Source: CAYTWW01 sp043801855 (GTDB taxonomy: Archaea > Nanobdellota > Nanobdellia > Woesearchaeales > GW2011-AR15). From it: DNA of 35,535 bases. The position numbers and the translations under genes were made by a program. The notes beneath the pieces are model-generated. The model was not told where the DNA came from, did not search any database, and was given only the letters and a program-made list of their open reading frames with translations. The DNA is taken from contig JAZDLQ010000078.1 in NCBI GenBank assembly GCA_043801855.1, forward strand, positions 1 to 35,535. The letters are read 5' to 3'. This document shows positions 6,508-14,276 of the stretch, piece after piece. Position 1 is the stretch's first letter; each line of letters starts with the position of its first letter.

Positions 6508-6623
6508 TGCGGGGGACGTGGTTCGAACACGCGCAGGCACTTAGCCACATGGCCCTCAACCATGCCCGTTTGGCCATTTCGGACCATTGTCAGTTTTTGA
6601 TAATGATTCTCCGGCACCCCCGC
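6508..6623 (-). tRNA. tRNA-Leu(GAG) with a probable 32-nt D-arm intron
   Basis: The 5' acceptor arm GCGGGGG (6617-6623) pairs with CCCCCGC (6509-6515), with A73 at 6508; CCA is not encoded. The T arm is GCGTG-TTCGAAC-CACGT. The anticodon stem is CATGG/CCATG with loop TTGAGGG, giving anticodon GAG. A three-pair variable arm (GGC/GCC) fits a class II leucine tRNA. The D arm closes (CCG..AAATGGCCAAA..CGG) only if about 32 nt at 6580-6611 are removed. Exact ends are ambiguous by three bases because CCG occurs at both junctions. The insert itself folds (ATCATT/AATGGT). Mature length is then 84 nt. The tRNA lies between rpoD and rpl18e, so it must be cut from the operon transcript. Confidence 0.85.
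6580..6611 (-). other. Putative tRNA-Leu intron in the D arm
   Basis: This is the 32-nt stretch that must be excised for the tRNA-Leu D arm to form. It contains an inverted repeat (ATCATT/AATGGT) with an inner TCA/TGA pairing. Its position near tRNA nucleotides 12-13 is non-canonical; most archaeal introns lie one base 3' of the anticodon. A clean bulge-helix-bulge could not be drawn, so a relaxed splice motif is likely. Confidence 0.65.
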
Positions 6624-6657
6624 GCTTACTAAAGTTAGGCGAGCGGCAAGTGCTAAG

Positions 6658-7440
6658 CTATTTTAGAGCTTCTGTAAACTCATCTAGCTTTTTATCAAGC
6701 ACCTCTGTTCCTTGAATTGCAATATCGGCTGGAGCCAATTGGCCCCATGATTCAATATAAAAAACATAATCGTTTTTGTAGTCGATGCTAATTGCGCCTG
6801 TTGATACGTCAACACATGCTTCGCAATCATGGCATTTAAGCAGATTTTTTTCATTAAGTGTGAGTTTTTTATTTTTTATCTCAAAAACATCGACAGGACA
6901 AACAGCAATAACTGCCTCAGGATTTGAAATCTTTGAATCATCTATGTTAATGTTTGGAGCGTGCTTATAATGTATCAAGCCAGGTGACCATTTTGAATGT
7001 ACAGCACCAAGACCGAGTACAGCAGTTGCCTCAAGCTCGATTTCCTGTTCATTGATTAGCTTAGTGATTATTGTCTTTGGATAAACAGGTTTTACTTTTG
7101 GGTCCTTTGATTTGAAATCTGATGCATATACTGTTTTTGGACCTTTTTCTTTAAGTGTAAGTTTCAGGGTGCATCTGGCGCATCCTTCTCCATTGCACTT
7201 ACATTCACTTGGCAGTACATATGATTCTAAATCAGTTGTTAAAGAAATTAGCCCGATTCTATGAGCTACAACTTCATCATAGAGCGCTGAATTATTTTTT
7301 CGAAATTCAACCTCATCAATTGCCATAGTAGGGACTCTTCCAGCCATAATCCTTCTTAATGCGTTGGTAAAAGCCGGAGAGCTTTCTTTTATAACAAAAA
7401 TTATTTTTTCTTTGTTTTTTTCAACGAGTTCGGCTTTCAT
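6658..7440 (-). CDS. rpoD: RNA polymerase subunit D
   Basis: This 260-residue protein is the archaeal counterpart of the alpha N-terminal assembly platform, partnering subunit L. Diagnostic stretches are FTNALRRIMAGRVPTMAIDE at ~24-43 and WSPGLIHYKHAP. A ferredoxin-like insert has CPVDVF followed by CHDCEAC, the four cysteines expected for a [4Fe-4S] cluster as in several archaeal D subunits. A second Cys group (CKCNGEGCARC) lies near residue 80. ATG at 7438-7440, six bases after the rps11 stop. This is not the bacterial sigma factor of the same symbol. Confidence 0.95.
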   Translation of the reverse strand: MKAELVEKNKEKIIFVIKESSPAFTNALRRIMAGRVPTMAIDEVEFRKNNSALYDEVVAHRIGLISLTTDLESYVLPSECKCNGEGCARCTLKLTLKEKGPKTVYASDFKSKDPKVKPVYPKTIITKLINEQEIELEATAVLGLGAVHSKWSPGLIHYKHAPNINIDDSKISNPEAVIAVCPVDVFEIKNKKLTLNEKNLLKCHDCEACVDVSTGAISIDYKNDYVFYIESWGQLAPADIAIQGTEVLDKKLDEFTEALK

Positions 7441-7446
7441 GTTTTT

Positions 7447-7878
7447 TTATACCCTTCTTCCCCTTCTTCCGCCTTTTTTCCTGCATCCATCATGCGGAAG
7501 AGGTGTTACATCTTCAATCATTCCGATTCGCAGGCCCATTCTTGATAATGATCTTACTGCTGCTTGAGCACCGGGACCCGGATTATTAGGGCCGTTTTGC
7601 CCACCAGGAGCTTTTATTTTTACGTGTATTCCTCTGATTCCCTTTTCAAGCGCAATTTCAGCAACTTTTTTTGCTGCTGCCATTGCTGCTGTCGGAGAAC
7701 TTTCAAGCCTGTCAGCCTTAACAATCTGACCTCCTGATGAAATTGCAATAGATTCTGCTCCGGTTATGTCTGTTATATGTATAATTGTATTATTATATGA
7801 TGAATAAATGTGGCAAATTCCCCATCTCATTTGTCTAGTTGCAGGCCGGGCTGCTGCTGTGTTTTCTACTGGTTTCAT
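7447..7878 (-). CDS. rps11: Small-subunit ribosomal protein uS11
   Basis: This 143-residue protein has RWGICHIYSSYNNTIIHITD, ESSPTAAMAAAKKVAEIALE and the conserved end PPLPHDGCRKKGGRRGRRV-like, all typical of archaeal uS11. ATG at 7876-7878 directly abuts the uS4 stop (7879), showing translational coupling in the rps13-rps4-rps11-rpoD order. Confidence 0.96.
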   Translation of the reverse strand: MKPVENTAAARPATRQMRWGICHIYSSYNNTIIHITDITGAESIAISSGGQIVKADRLESSPTAAMAAAKKVAEIALEKGIRGIHVKIKAPGGQNGPNNPGPGAQAAVRSLSRMGLRIGMIEDVTPLPHDGCRKKGGRRGRRV

Positions 7879-8415
7879 TTATGCTGCCTCTAGTTTAGCT
7901 TCTGCTTTAATTGGTTCTGATTCTCTACTCATATCAACACTTACTTTCTCAGATCGTGTCAACAGATTCTGCTGTGAAAGAGTAACTAAATATCCTGGAG
8001 CACTAATCATTCTGCCACCAACATATATGTGCTCATGGGTTACAAATTGCCTTGCCTGTTTTATTGATGATGAAAGCCCTTTTCTGAATACAAGGGTTTG
8101 AAGCCTTCTTTCCAAGATGTCTTTTACAGGGATGCCAAGAATATCTTCAAGCTTTGCTCCTTCTTTTACAAGACCAAGAGAAATAACTTTCTCAATAAGC
8201 TGTTTTTTCTCAAGCCCTGCCTGATCATCATGTTTTGGAACAAGTTTTTTTACTCGCTCTTTGAAGTTCTTTAAAATTGAAGCCATTTTCCACAATTCTT
8301 TCTTATTTTTAAGATCATATTCCTTCATTAGAACTGCTTCATCTTCAATTCTTACTTTCTGCCAAGGATGATTAGGTGTTGTATATTTTTTTCTTAATTT
8401 TTTTGGATCTCCCAT
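7879..8415 (-). CDS. rps4: Small-subunit ribosomal protein uS4
   Basis: This 178-residue primary rRNA-binding protein begins MGDPKKLRKKYTTPNHPW, as archaeal uS4 does. An S4 RNA-binding domain lies at ~100-160 (LERRLQTLVFRKGLSSSIKQ, then ARQFVTHEHIYVGGRMIS). ATG at 8413-8415. It is the second gene of the block. In bacteria uS4 often represses its operon by binding its mRNA, so it is one candidate ligand for the structured leader ahead of rps13. Confidence 0.96.
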   Translation of the reverse strand: MGDPKKLRKKYTTPNHPWQKVRIEDEAVLMKEYDLKNKKELWKMASILKNFKERVKKLVPKHDDQAGLEKKQLIEKVISLGLVKEGAKLEDILGIPVKDILERRLQTLVFRKGLSSSIKQARQFVTHEHIYVGGRMISAPGYLVTLSQQNLLTRSEKVSVDMSRESEPIKAEAKLEAA

Positions 8416-8440
8416 TTTTGAACCTCATGAAAAATAAAAT

Positions 8441-8902
8441 TTACTTCTTTTTCGTAACGCCAAGGGCTTTCCCCTTGTTCCTTCTGTGCTTTGACTTTGT
8501 GTTTTGGCCTCTTACTGGAAGACCTGCGGTGTGTCTGCTTCCTTTGTATGATTTGATTTTTTTAAGCCTTTTAATATCGTCATCCTTAGCGACAAGGAGA
8601 TTTGTATCAAGTAAGTGCTTATCTTTTCCTATCTCATAATCCTTTCTTCTGTTTTTCATCCAAACAGGGATTTTATACTGGTCAGGATTTTCTAAAACGT
8701 GTTTTACTTTATCGACATTTGCAACATCAAGGCTTCCGATTTTTGCATTCCTATCAACTCCAGATAAGTGGCAGACAAGGTTAGCATACATAAAACCAAC
8801 ACCCTTGATTTTTCGTATAGCCATATAAACTGGCTTATTACCGTCAAGATCTGTATTTACAAGCCTCACAATGTGCCTGAAATTTTCTATATTAACCATC
8901 AT
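8441..8902 (-). CDS. rps13: Small-subunit ribosomal protein uS13
   Basis: This 153-residue head protein is recognised by FRHIVRLVNTDLDGNKPVYM, AIRKIKGVGFMYANLVC (helix-hairpin-helix region) and the basic end SRHTAGLPVRGQNTKSKHRR. Two ATGs stand in tandem (8900-8902 and 8897-8899) behind a GAGG motif; I took the first. An in-frame ATG at 8965 would add 21 residues unlike any uS13, and it falls in a structured leader. It is the first gene of the block. Confidence 0.94.
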   Translation of the reverse strand: MMVNIENFRHIVRLVNTDLDGNKPVYMAIRKIKGVGFMYANLVCHLSGVDRNAKIGSLDVANVDKVKHVLENPDQYKIPVWMKNRRKDYEIGKDKHLLDTNLLVAKDDDIKRLKKIKSYKGSRHTAGLPVRGQNTKSKHRRNKGKALGVTKKK

Positions 8903-9013
8903 TAAACCTCGCATAAAATAGCCTAGAATCCAAAAAGCTTCTATTTTAACCCTTAACTCGCTCATATTGAACTCGGGCTATTTGTCCTTTGGAAAACTCA
9001 AGTAATTTATAAA
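8903..9013 (-). promoter_or_regulatory. Promoter and structured leader of the rps13 operon
   Basis: A TTTATAAA box at 9006-9013 lies about 104 nt above the uS13 start, predicting a leader of roughly 80 nt where most genes here have almost none. The leader holds a perfect 8-bp inverted repeat (AAATAGCC/GGCTATTT; forward 8916-8923 and 8976-8983) enclosing a smaller stem (TAGAA/TTCTA; 8924-8928 and 8939-8943). The outer 3' arm ends close to the GAGG ribosome-binding site, so folding could limit translation. Confidence 0.5.
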
Positions 9014-9028
9014 GATTTTGGTAAGCGA

Positions 9029-10129
9029 TTATTTAATCTCAATCACAACTTTTCCCTCTGCTGAATTAACTTCCTTTACAACAGAGTGCCCTTTTATTTT
9101 TTCCTTGATTTCTTTCCAAGAGTATTTTTCCCTGGCTTTTTTGATTGATGAAATAACTTCATCAACTAGCTGATATTTATTATATATTGCTTCTCCCTTT
9201 TGCTGCTCTTCTTCAGCTTCAGTAAGCAGCGCCAAAATATCTTCTCTTTGGCGGGAAAGCCTTAAACTAATTTTTTCACGCTCAACTTCTGTTGGGCTTT
9301 TTTCTTTTTGTTTCAAATGAAAGTAATTCAAATAATACTCTTCAATTGCCATTGAAAAAAAGTCTTTTTTTTCATATAGAATTGTATTATATTTTTCAAG
9401 TAGAAACGGACAAACATCAGTTCCAGTATAGACTACAGGATAAAGTTCCTTACTAAGAAGAGCTTTTACTGCACCAAACAGTTTTTGCATCTCATTACCA
9501 TTAATATGTTCTTTGTTTTTGTCAATTCCTGCAATAAGGCATGCTTCTTCAGAGTAAATGCCGCCAAGGCCAAGACCTATGGCAAGTCCTTTTACAATAT
9601 TTTCCTTTCCGCAGTTATCCAAGATTTGAGAAAAGTCTTCTATATATGCTGTTTTTAGATCAATTTCTTTTTTAGGATAATCATAAATAACTCCTCCCCT
9701 CACAGCTCTTTGGGAATATTTTTTAAATTTGTTTGCTGCAATAATTGTATAATCTTCTTTACATAAGATAAAATTACCTCCTGAAAAAAGCTCCACAATA
9801 AAAATGAACAATCCTTCTTTAGTATCAATCTGAAATTCAATAATTCTTTCAAATTCTTTTTGGATTACCTTCCTGAGTCTTCCTCCACTCAAGTATTTTC
9901 TGAGTACCATGCATAGTTTACCTGCTGGCGCATAATTACCTTTATTATCAGAAACATATGCAAATCCAGAAAGAAATGCTTTAAAAAACCTCTCTCCCTT
10001 GCCAGTAACATAAAAAACAAGCATTACTCCGTCATTATCAGTATATGCTTTATCTATTCTAGCATCTACTAAGCACTGCATCTCAGCAACTAAATAATGT
10101 ATGTCAAGAGCAGAGAGTTCTTTTTTCAT
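9029..10129 (-). CDS. NFACT/Rqc2-family protein lacking the NFACT-R domain
   Basis: This 366-residue protein matches the N-terminal half of NFACT (Rqc2/RqcH/FbpA) proteins, which bind obstructed 50S subunits and recruit tRNA in ribosome-associated quality control. Residues ~1-190 are NFACT-N (LSALDIHYLVAEMQCLVDAR at the start; SGGRLRKVIQKEFERIIEFQ). A helix-hairpin-helix-like part follows (~200-260), then a coiled coil (~280-345). The chain stops after SWKEIKEKIKGHSVVKEV, just where archaeal homologues of about 600 or more residues continue into NFACT-R with its W-F-x(n)-DGFLVIGG motif. No NFACT-R piece lies in the flanks. It is either a natural short form, a split gene or a truncation. ATG at 10127-10129. 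Confidence 0.8.
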   Translation of the reverse strand: MKKELSALDIHYLVAEMQCLVDARIDKAYTDNDGVMLVFYVTGKGERFFKAFLSGFAYVSDNKGNYAPAGKLCMVLRKYLSGGRLRKVIQKEFERIIEFQIDTKEGLFIFIVELFSGGNFILCKEDYTIIAANKFKKYSQRAVRGGVIYDYPKKEIDLKTAYIEDFSQILDNCGKENIVKGLAIGLGLGGIYSEEACLIAGIDKNKEHINGNEMQKLFGAVKALLSKELYPVVYTGTDVCPFLLEKYNTILYEKKDFFSMAIEEYYLNYFHLKQKEKSPTEVEREKISLRLSRQREDILALLTEAEEEQQKGEAIYNKYQLVDEVISSIKKAREKYSWKEIKEKIKGHSVVKEVNSAEGKVVIEIK

Positions 10130-10219
10130 AATTAACAGTGCTAATTTAAGTCAATATTTAATGGTTTTGAATAAGAAGGTGCACAGACAGTTTAATATAA
10201 AATAAAAAAGTAATAAAAA

Positions 10220-11533
10220 TTAAGGATATATTCCCCTGGAATTTAATACAGAAAGTAGTTTTTCAATGCCATATAAGAATGCAGCTTCCTTAAGAGTTAC
10301 TTTTTTACTTTCTTTGTTGTACTTTTCATATATCTGCCTTGCGTTCTGGTATGTCTTAACCATCTTTTTCTTAAGCCACTCATTGTATTCTTCATAGGTG
10401 TATTCTTTTGATTCGAAAGCATAAACCCATTCCATCCATGAGGCAATAACACCACCAGAATTTGCTACAATGTCCGGTATTACATAGACTCCTTTCTTGT
10501 TTAATATTTCATCAGCTTTGAGTGTAGTTGGGCCGTTTGCCAATTCTAGAAGCACTTTGGTGTTAACTTTTTCTGCTATTTCAGCAGTAACCTGGTTTTC
10601 CCTTGCTGCAGGAACTAATATATCGCAAGGCAGAGTTAGAATTGCGCTAGTGTCTTTGCTGTATTTTTCAGCTCCGGAAAATCCATCAATTACCTTGTTT
10701 TTCTCTATATGGCTTAATAAATTGGGTATATTTATTCCTTCTTTATTATACAAGCTTCCGCTTATATCACTAACTGCAATAACTTTTATTCCTGTTTCGT
10801 AGAATAGTTTTGCAAGGTTTGAACCCACATTTCCAAAACCCTGTATTACTGCGGTTTTTCCTTTTAAACTAGTTAATCCCTTAATGTGGTTTTTTTTAAC
10901 AGCTTCTTCCAGAACAAAAAGCCCGCCTCTTGATGTTGCATCCATTCTTATCTTAAGCCCGCCAAGGCACTCAGGCTTACCTGTTACAACACCCCTCTGA
11001 TGTGGGACATTTGGGTTATGCATTGACCATGCATCAAAAAGCCAACCCATTATTTTCGGGTTTGTGTTCATATCTGGTGCCGGAACATCTTTATATGGGC
11101 TAAAAATATCTCTCATCTCATAAGCAAGTCGTTTAGTTAGTTTTTCAAGCTCTTTTTCGCTAAGCTTTGCAGGGTCAACAATAACTCCGCCTTTTGCGCC
11201 TATATATGGAAGGTCAGCTACCTGGCATTTCCATGTCATTAGCATTGCAAGAGCTGTAACTTCCTCTTCAGATACATCTGGTGCATACCTTATTCCGCCC
11301 TTTGTTGGCCCGTCATTTACATTCTGGCCCAGGTGCTGAATCCTATATGCTGTAAAAAACTGTAATGCGTTGTCATCCATAACAACAGGAAACCTTTTTT
11401 TCACAACACAAGAAGGCTCTGTCAGATATTTTATTAGCCCATTTTTATAGGATATGTCGCAAGGTTCCTTTATATTCATAACCGCTCTTTCAAATGTTAC
11501 TTTTGTCCTTTCAAGAAAAGTCTCTTCTTCCAT
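10220..11533 (-). CDS. gdhA: Glutamate dehydrogenase (GdhA family)
   Basis: This 437-residue enzyme interconverts glutamate and 2-oxoglutarate plus ammonia. The substrate-binding half contains GPTKGGIRYAPDVSEEEV, MTWKCQVADLPYIGAKGGV and PAPDMNTN. The dinucleotide half has GFGNVGSNLAKLFYETG and NSGGVIASWMEW. Length and motif order fit hexameric GDHs. The stretch GGLKIRMDATSRGG replaces the common GGS.GR.EATGRG, a mild departure. ATG at 11531-11533 is preceded by AGGTGATTATGC, a clear ribosome-binding site, so this gene has a leader. It appears monocistronic. Confidence 0.95.
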   Translation of the reverse strand: MEEETFLERTKVTFERAVMNIKEPCDISYKNGLIKYLTEPSCVVKKRFPVVMDDNALQFFTAYRIQHLGQNVNDGPTKGGIRYAPDVSEEEVTALAMLMTWKCQVADLPYIGAKGGVIVDPAKLSEKELEKLTKRLAYEMRDIFSPYKDVPAPDMNTNPKIMGWLFDAWSMHNPNVPHQRGVVTGKPECLGGLKIRMDATSRGGLFVLEEAVKKNHIKGLTSLKGKTAVIQGFGNVGSNLAKLFYETGIKVIAVSDISGSLYNKEGINIPNLLSHIEKNKVIDGFSGAEKYSKDTSAILTLPCDILVPAARENQVTAEIAEKVNTKVLLELANGPTTLKADEILNKKGVYVIPDIVANSGGVIASWMEWVYAFESKEYTYEEYNEWLKKKMVKTYQNARQIYEKYNKESKKVTLKEAAFLYGIEKLLSVLNSRGIYP

Positions 11534-11604
11534 GCATAATCACCTGTCTATTTGTTCACGGGTATTTGCCACAATTATTAAATGTTGCCTTCAGAAAAAT
11601 ACTT

Positions 11605-11629
11605 ATAATCTATAATATAATTAGATTAT
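11605..11629. repeat. Inverted repeat between gdhA and the pilin operon
   Basis: ATAATCTA (11605-11612) and TAGATTAT (11622-11629) are perfect complements around a 9-nt AT-only spacer. It lies 25 bp beyond the stop of the cohesin-like pilin gene and about 72-96 bp above the gdhA start. It may be a regulatory site for gdhA or part of the end of the pilin transcript. Confidence 0.4.
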
Positions 11630-11653
11630 CATATAACATCATACTTTTTAGTG

Positions 11654-12739
11654 TTAATTTATATTTATCACTGCATTTAGGCGTGTGTCTGGGAGTGCTT
11701 CTATATTTGGCTGTACAGTTACACAATCATACACAAGAAGATTTGGCTGCAGATTGGATACGCCATACGCATCAGGATCAAATTCCGGATCAAAAACAAT
11801 TTCTGTATTCTCGCCAGGGCTTCCAATTACCTTAAACCTTATTTTTGCAATATTTCCAACACCTGTTCCGCAGGTATCGGCGACAAAACCAATACTTATT
11901 CTGGCACGATCTGCTACACGAGGATAGTCCCTAAAGTTTATTTTAAATGGGGGTGTATCTTTTATTCCTTCAGGATCCCAATAATTAAGTGCTGCGAAAG
12001 GGCGCGAATATATCTGAAGAGGAGGATCTCCACTAAAATTTGTTTCAACAGCCGGGCGGTTTGGTACACCAGTATAAATTAATCTATCAAATAAAGGCTC
12101 ATCAAGTTGAAAATTTTCTCTATCTAAAAGAAAGTGTGGAAAAATATATTCGAATTTTGATGCATCAAATCCAAGTGTGAATTGAGCGCCTCGTATGTTT
12201 TCAACACAGCTCATGCGAACGTACAGATAAAAAGACTCTCCAGACCCTAACTTATACTTTCCTTCAAATAGTTCTTTAGGATCACCGTTGAGATTATGGA
12301 CTTCCAAAGACACCTGGTTTCTTGCAATCCTTATTCCGTCATATTTGTTTTTTGTTATACAGTGATCAGTGTAATTTATGTTTTTTTCCTCAATAAATCC
12401 TCCCTTTACAGGCGCTGGAAGAACAGTATTCATTGAAGCAACAATTGCTTCTCCTTCATAAAGCTCAACTTCAAGAATATCATTATCTGTAATTCTTGCT
12501 TTGTAATCTTTTCCGTTAAGGTAAAGAGGAATATTAAATCTTCTTAAGTAATTATCATGCACCTGTGTCGCAAGCATAACCTCATTTTTAACATTCATTG
12601 CAAAATTTTCCATGGCAGAATAATCCTCTGCTTGAGAAATCTCAGATAACCTGTCCCTTGCAACAGCAAGCATTCCTGTAAATATAATTATTGCCAAAGT
12701 AAAAATTGCAATCATTTCAAAAGAGACTTGGGATTTCAT
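11654..12739 (-). CDS. Prepilin-like protein with cohesin-like domain
   Basis: This is a 361-residue protein. The start MKSQVSFEMIAIFTLAIIIF contains QVSFEMIAI, a match to the QxSxExxxL class III signal cleaved by archaeal prepilin peptidases; the following hydrophobic helix would form the pilus core. I chose ATG at 12737-12739, next to that motif; an in-frame upstream start lies inside the previous gene. The C-terminal ~200 residues look cohesin-like (QFTLGFDASKFEYIF; later GVGNIAKIRFKVIGSPGENT; final LPDTRLNAVININ). Cohesins bind dockerins or act as cell-surface adhesion modules. It is the last gene of a five-gene pilin cassette. The pilin call is strong, the cohesin call moderate. Confidence 0.7.
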   Translation of the reverse strand: MKSQVSFEMIAIFTLAIIIFTGMLAVARDRLSEISQAEDYSAMENFAMNVKNEVMLATQVHDNYLRRFNIPLYLNGKDYKARITDNDILEVELYEGEAIVASMNTVLPAPVKGGFIEEKNINYTDHCITKNKYDGIRIARNQVSLEVHNLNGDPKELFEGKYKLGSGESFYLYVRMSCVENIRGAQFTLGFDASKFEYIFPHFLLDRENFQLDEPLFDRLIYTGVPNRPAVETNFSGDPPLQIYSRPFAALNYWDPEGIKDTPPFKINFRDYPRVADRARISIGFVADTCGTGVGNIAKIRFKVIGSPGENTEIVFDPEFDPDAYGVSNLQPNLLVYDCVTVQPNIEALPDTRLNAVININ

Positions 12740-12747
12740 TTTACAAA

Positions 12748-13656
12748 TCAAATAACTTGGTTGCAAAGATAACCAGTTGCAGTGTCACATATTCCTAAAT
12801 CTAGATCTTCATATAAAAGGCCTTTATCTCCCCCCCATCTGTTATAAAGATGTCCTTTTAGCTTATTAACATAATTTGGGGAATAAATACAATTGCAGCC
12901 AGTAATGGTTACACATTGTGATATAAAGGCACACGTCGGTCCACCAGTTAACGTATCTACTTTAAAATCATTTGTATTAATTATTGTTTTAGATATCGGA
13001 TCATACATCCCCACAATTGATATCTCAATTTCTTTATGTGTTGTTCCTTTCCATGACGCAATTTTATCTGCATCTACAAAATAATAATCAACATCTGCCC
13101 CAAAGCCAATTGTCCATGGGTCGATTTGCCTTACACTAGTAATAGTAACATCTAATTCCTTTACCTGAAGCCCAAGAGTTTCGAAATTATCTATTAATTT
13201 TCCTTTTATTGAATCTAGATTATTGTCTGCTAAATGATAAGAGGAATATTGCGTTAAATCAATCGAGTTGCCAGAAGCACCAAGCAATTCTCCTTTAGTC
13301 ATGGTAAGATTCATATCGCTTTCAAGATGTTTATATCCAATAAATGAATTTGTGTCTCCATTTTGAAAATATTTAAAATCACAGCTTGGCGAAGAACAAC
13401 CTGGCATGGTAGCATACTCACTCATCGCGCCAATTGCGCTCTTTCCAGCAGCATAAAGCATTCTTTCAATATACCTGTTTTCAAAATCATTAACAATTGT
13501 ATTAAGAAGATTCACTCTTACTCTAGTCACTTCCATATCTGTTTGCTGCTTTTGCTGTTCACTTGATACTTTCAGGCCAAGATAAAAAATAAGAATAATA
13601 AATACAGAAAGAACAGAAAAAAAGACACTTTTTTTATTATGACCTAGATTTTTCAT
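12748..13656 (-). CDS. Membrane-anchored pilin-cassette protein
   Basis: This 302-residue protein has one N-terminal membrane helix (VFFSVLSVFIILIFYLGLKV) followed by a large extracytoplasmic domain. Its start at 13654-13656 overlaps the upstream stop as ATGA. Several cysteines (PGCSSPSCDF; CAFISQCVTITGCNCIY; CDTATGYLCN) could be disulfide-bonded. No known domain is recognised. The lack of a QxSxE motif distinguishes it from the two clear prepilins of the cassette; it may be a minor pilin-like subunit or an assembly partner. Function is inferred from position only. Confidence 0.6.
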   Translation of the reverse strand: MKNLGHNKKSVFFSVLSVFIILIFYLGLKVSSEQQKQQTDMEVTRVRVNLLNTIVNDFENRYIERMLYAAGKSAIGAMSEYATMPGCSSPSCDFKYFQNGDTNSFIGYKHLESDMNLTMTKGELLGASGNSIDLTQYSSYHLADNNLDSIKGKLIDNFETLGLQVKELDVTITSVRQIDPWTIGFGADVDYYFVDADKIASWKGTTHKEIEISIVGMYDPISKTIINTNDFKVDTLTGGPTCAFISQCVTITGCNCIYSPNYVNKLKGHLYNRWGGDKGLLYEDLDLGICDTATGYLCNQVI

Positions 13657-14276
13657 GGTTTTTGCCACACCCAAAGTTCAACTGTAAAAGGTCCCCAAAA
13701 AGTTAGATCTCCATTAGTTTCATCTTCATAATAACCCATTATTATTTTCTTTGATGAGAGAATGTTTTTTATCTTGTTATATTTTACAACAGTTTTCATG
13801 TTATCTATTGTTTGTGCGGGAGCAGAACCAAAAGTTCCATCTACAGGATTATAATAATACACAAGTGTTCCTTCGATAAATAATGCGGTTCCATACAACT
13901 CCCTGTAAAAAAGACCGTTATCAGTAATTAATGAGTTGGCCAAGGTTCCAATATAACTTCTTGCTTGCGTTCCTGAATATACAATATCACTATTTCGGTA
14001 ATATAATTCACCAAATAGTTCAAGTAAGGTGTTATTAGTATTTTTTACATTATTATTATCAAATATATTCTGTAGGCCCGAATTTGTGCATGGTAAACCA
14101 CATAAATCATTTACCTTTGTATTAGACAATACATTCATTAAATCATCCGCTACATGCTTGTTGTAAAACTGCGCTGGCTTGCTTATTGATGTTGTTGAGA
14201 TTAGCATGTAACCTATAACCAGAATAAGCGCTGCGACAGCAGCATCCATTATGAAAAAATATGCTTTTTTATTCAT
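13653..14276 (-). CDS. Pilin-like protein of the cassette
   Basis: This is a 207-residue protein beginning MNKKAYFFIMDAAVAALILV, a short basic tail and a long hydrophobic helix ending near GYMLISTT. This layout is seen in archaeal pilin-like proteins, with Asp taking the place of the conserved Glu. ATG at 14274-14276 overlaps the previous stop as ATGA, which argues against the start 12 bases upstream. The soluble part includes two near cysteines (CGLPC) and aromatic strands. No further family was recognised. Confidence 0.6.
   Translation of the reverse strand: MNKKAYFFIMDAAVAALILVIGYMLISTTSISKPAQFYNKHVADDLMNVLSNTKVNDLCGLPCTNSGLQNIFDNNNVKNTNNTLLELFGELYYRNSDIVYSGTQARSYIGTLANSLITDNGLFYRELYGTALFIEGTLVYYYNPVDGTFGSAPAQTIDNMKTVVKYNKIKNILSSKKIIMGYYEDETNGDLTFWGPFTVELWVWQKP

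Noticed and set aside
6476..6577. N-terminal extension of eL18
   Set aside because: It reads through the tRNA-Leu gene on the same strand.
8903..8965. N-terminal extension of uS13 from an upstream ATG
   Set aside because: The extra 21 residues do not resemble uS13, and two ATGs with a GAGG site follow at the expected start. The region looks like structured leader.
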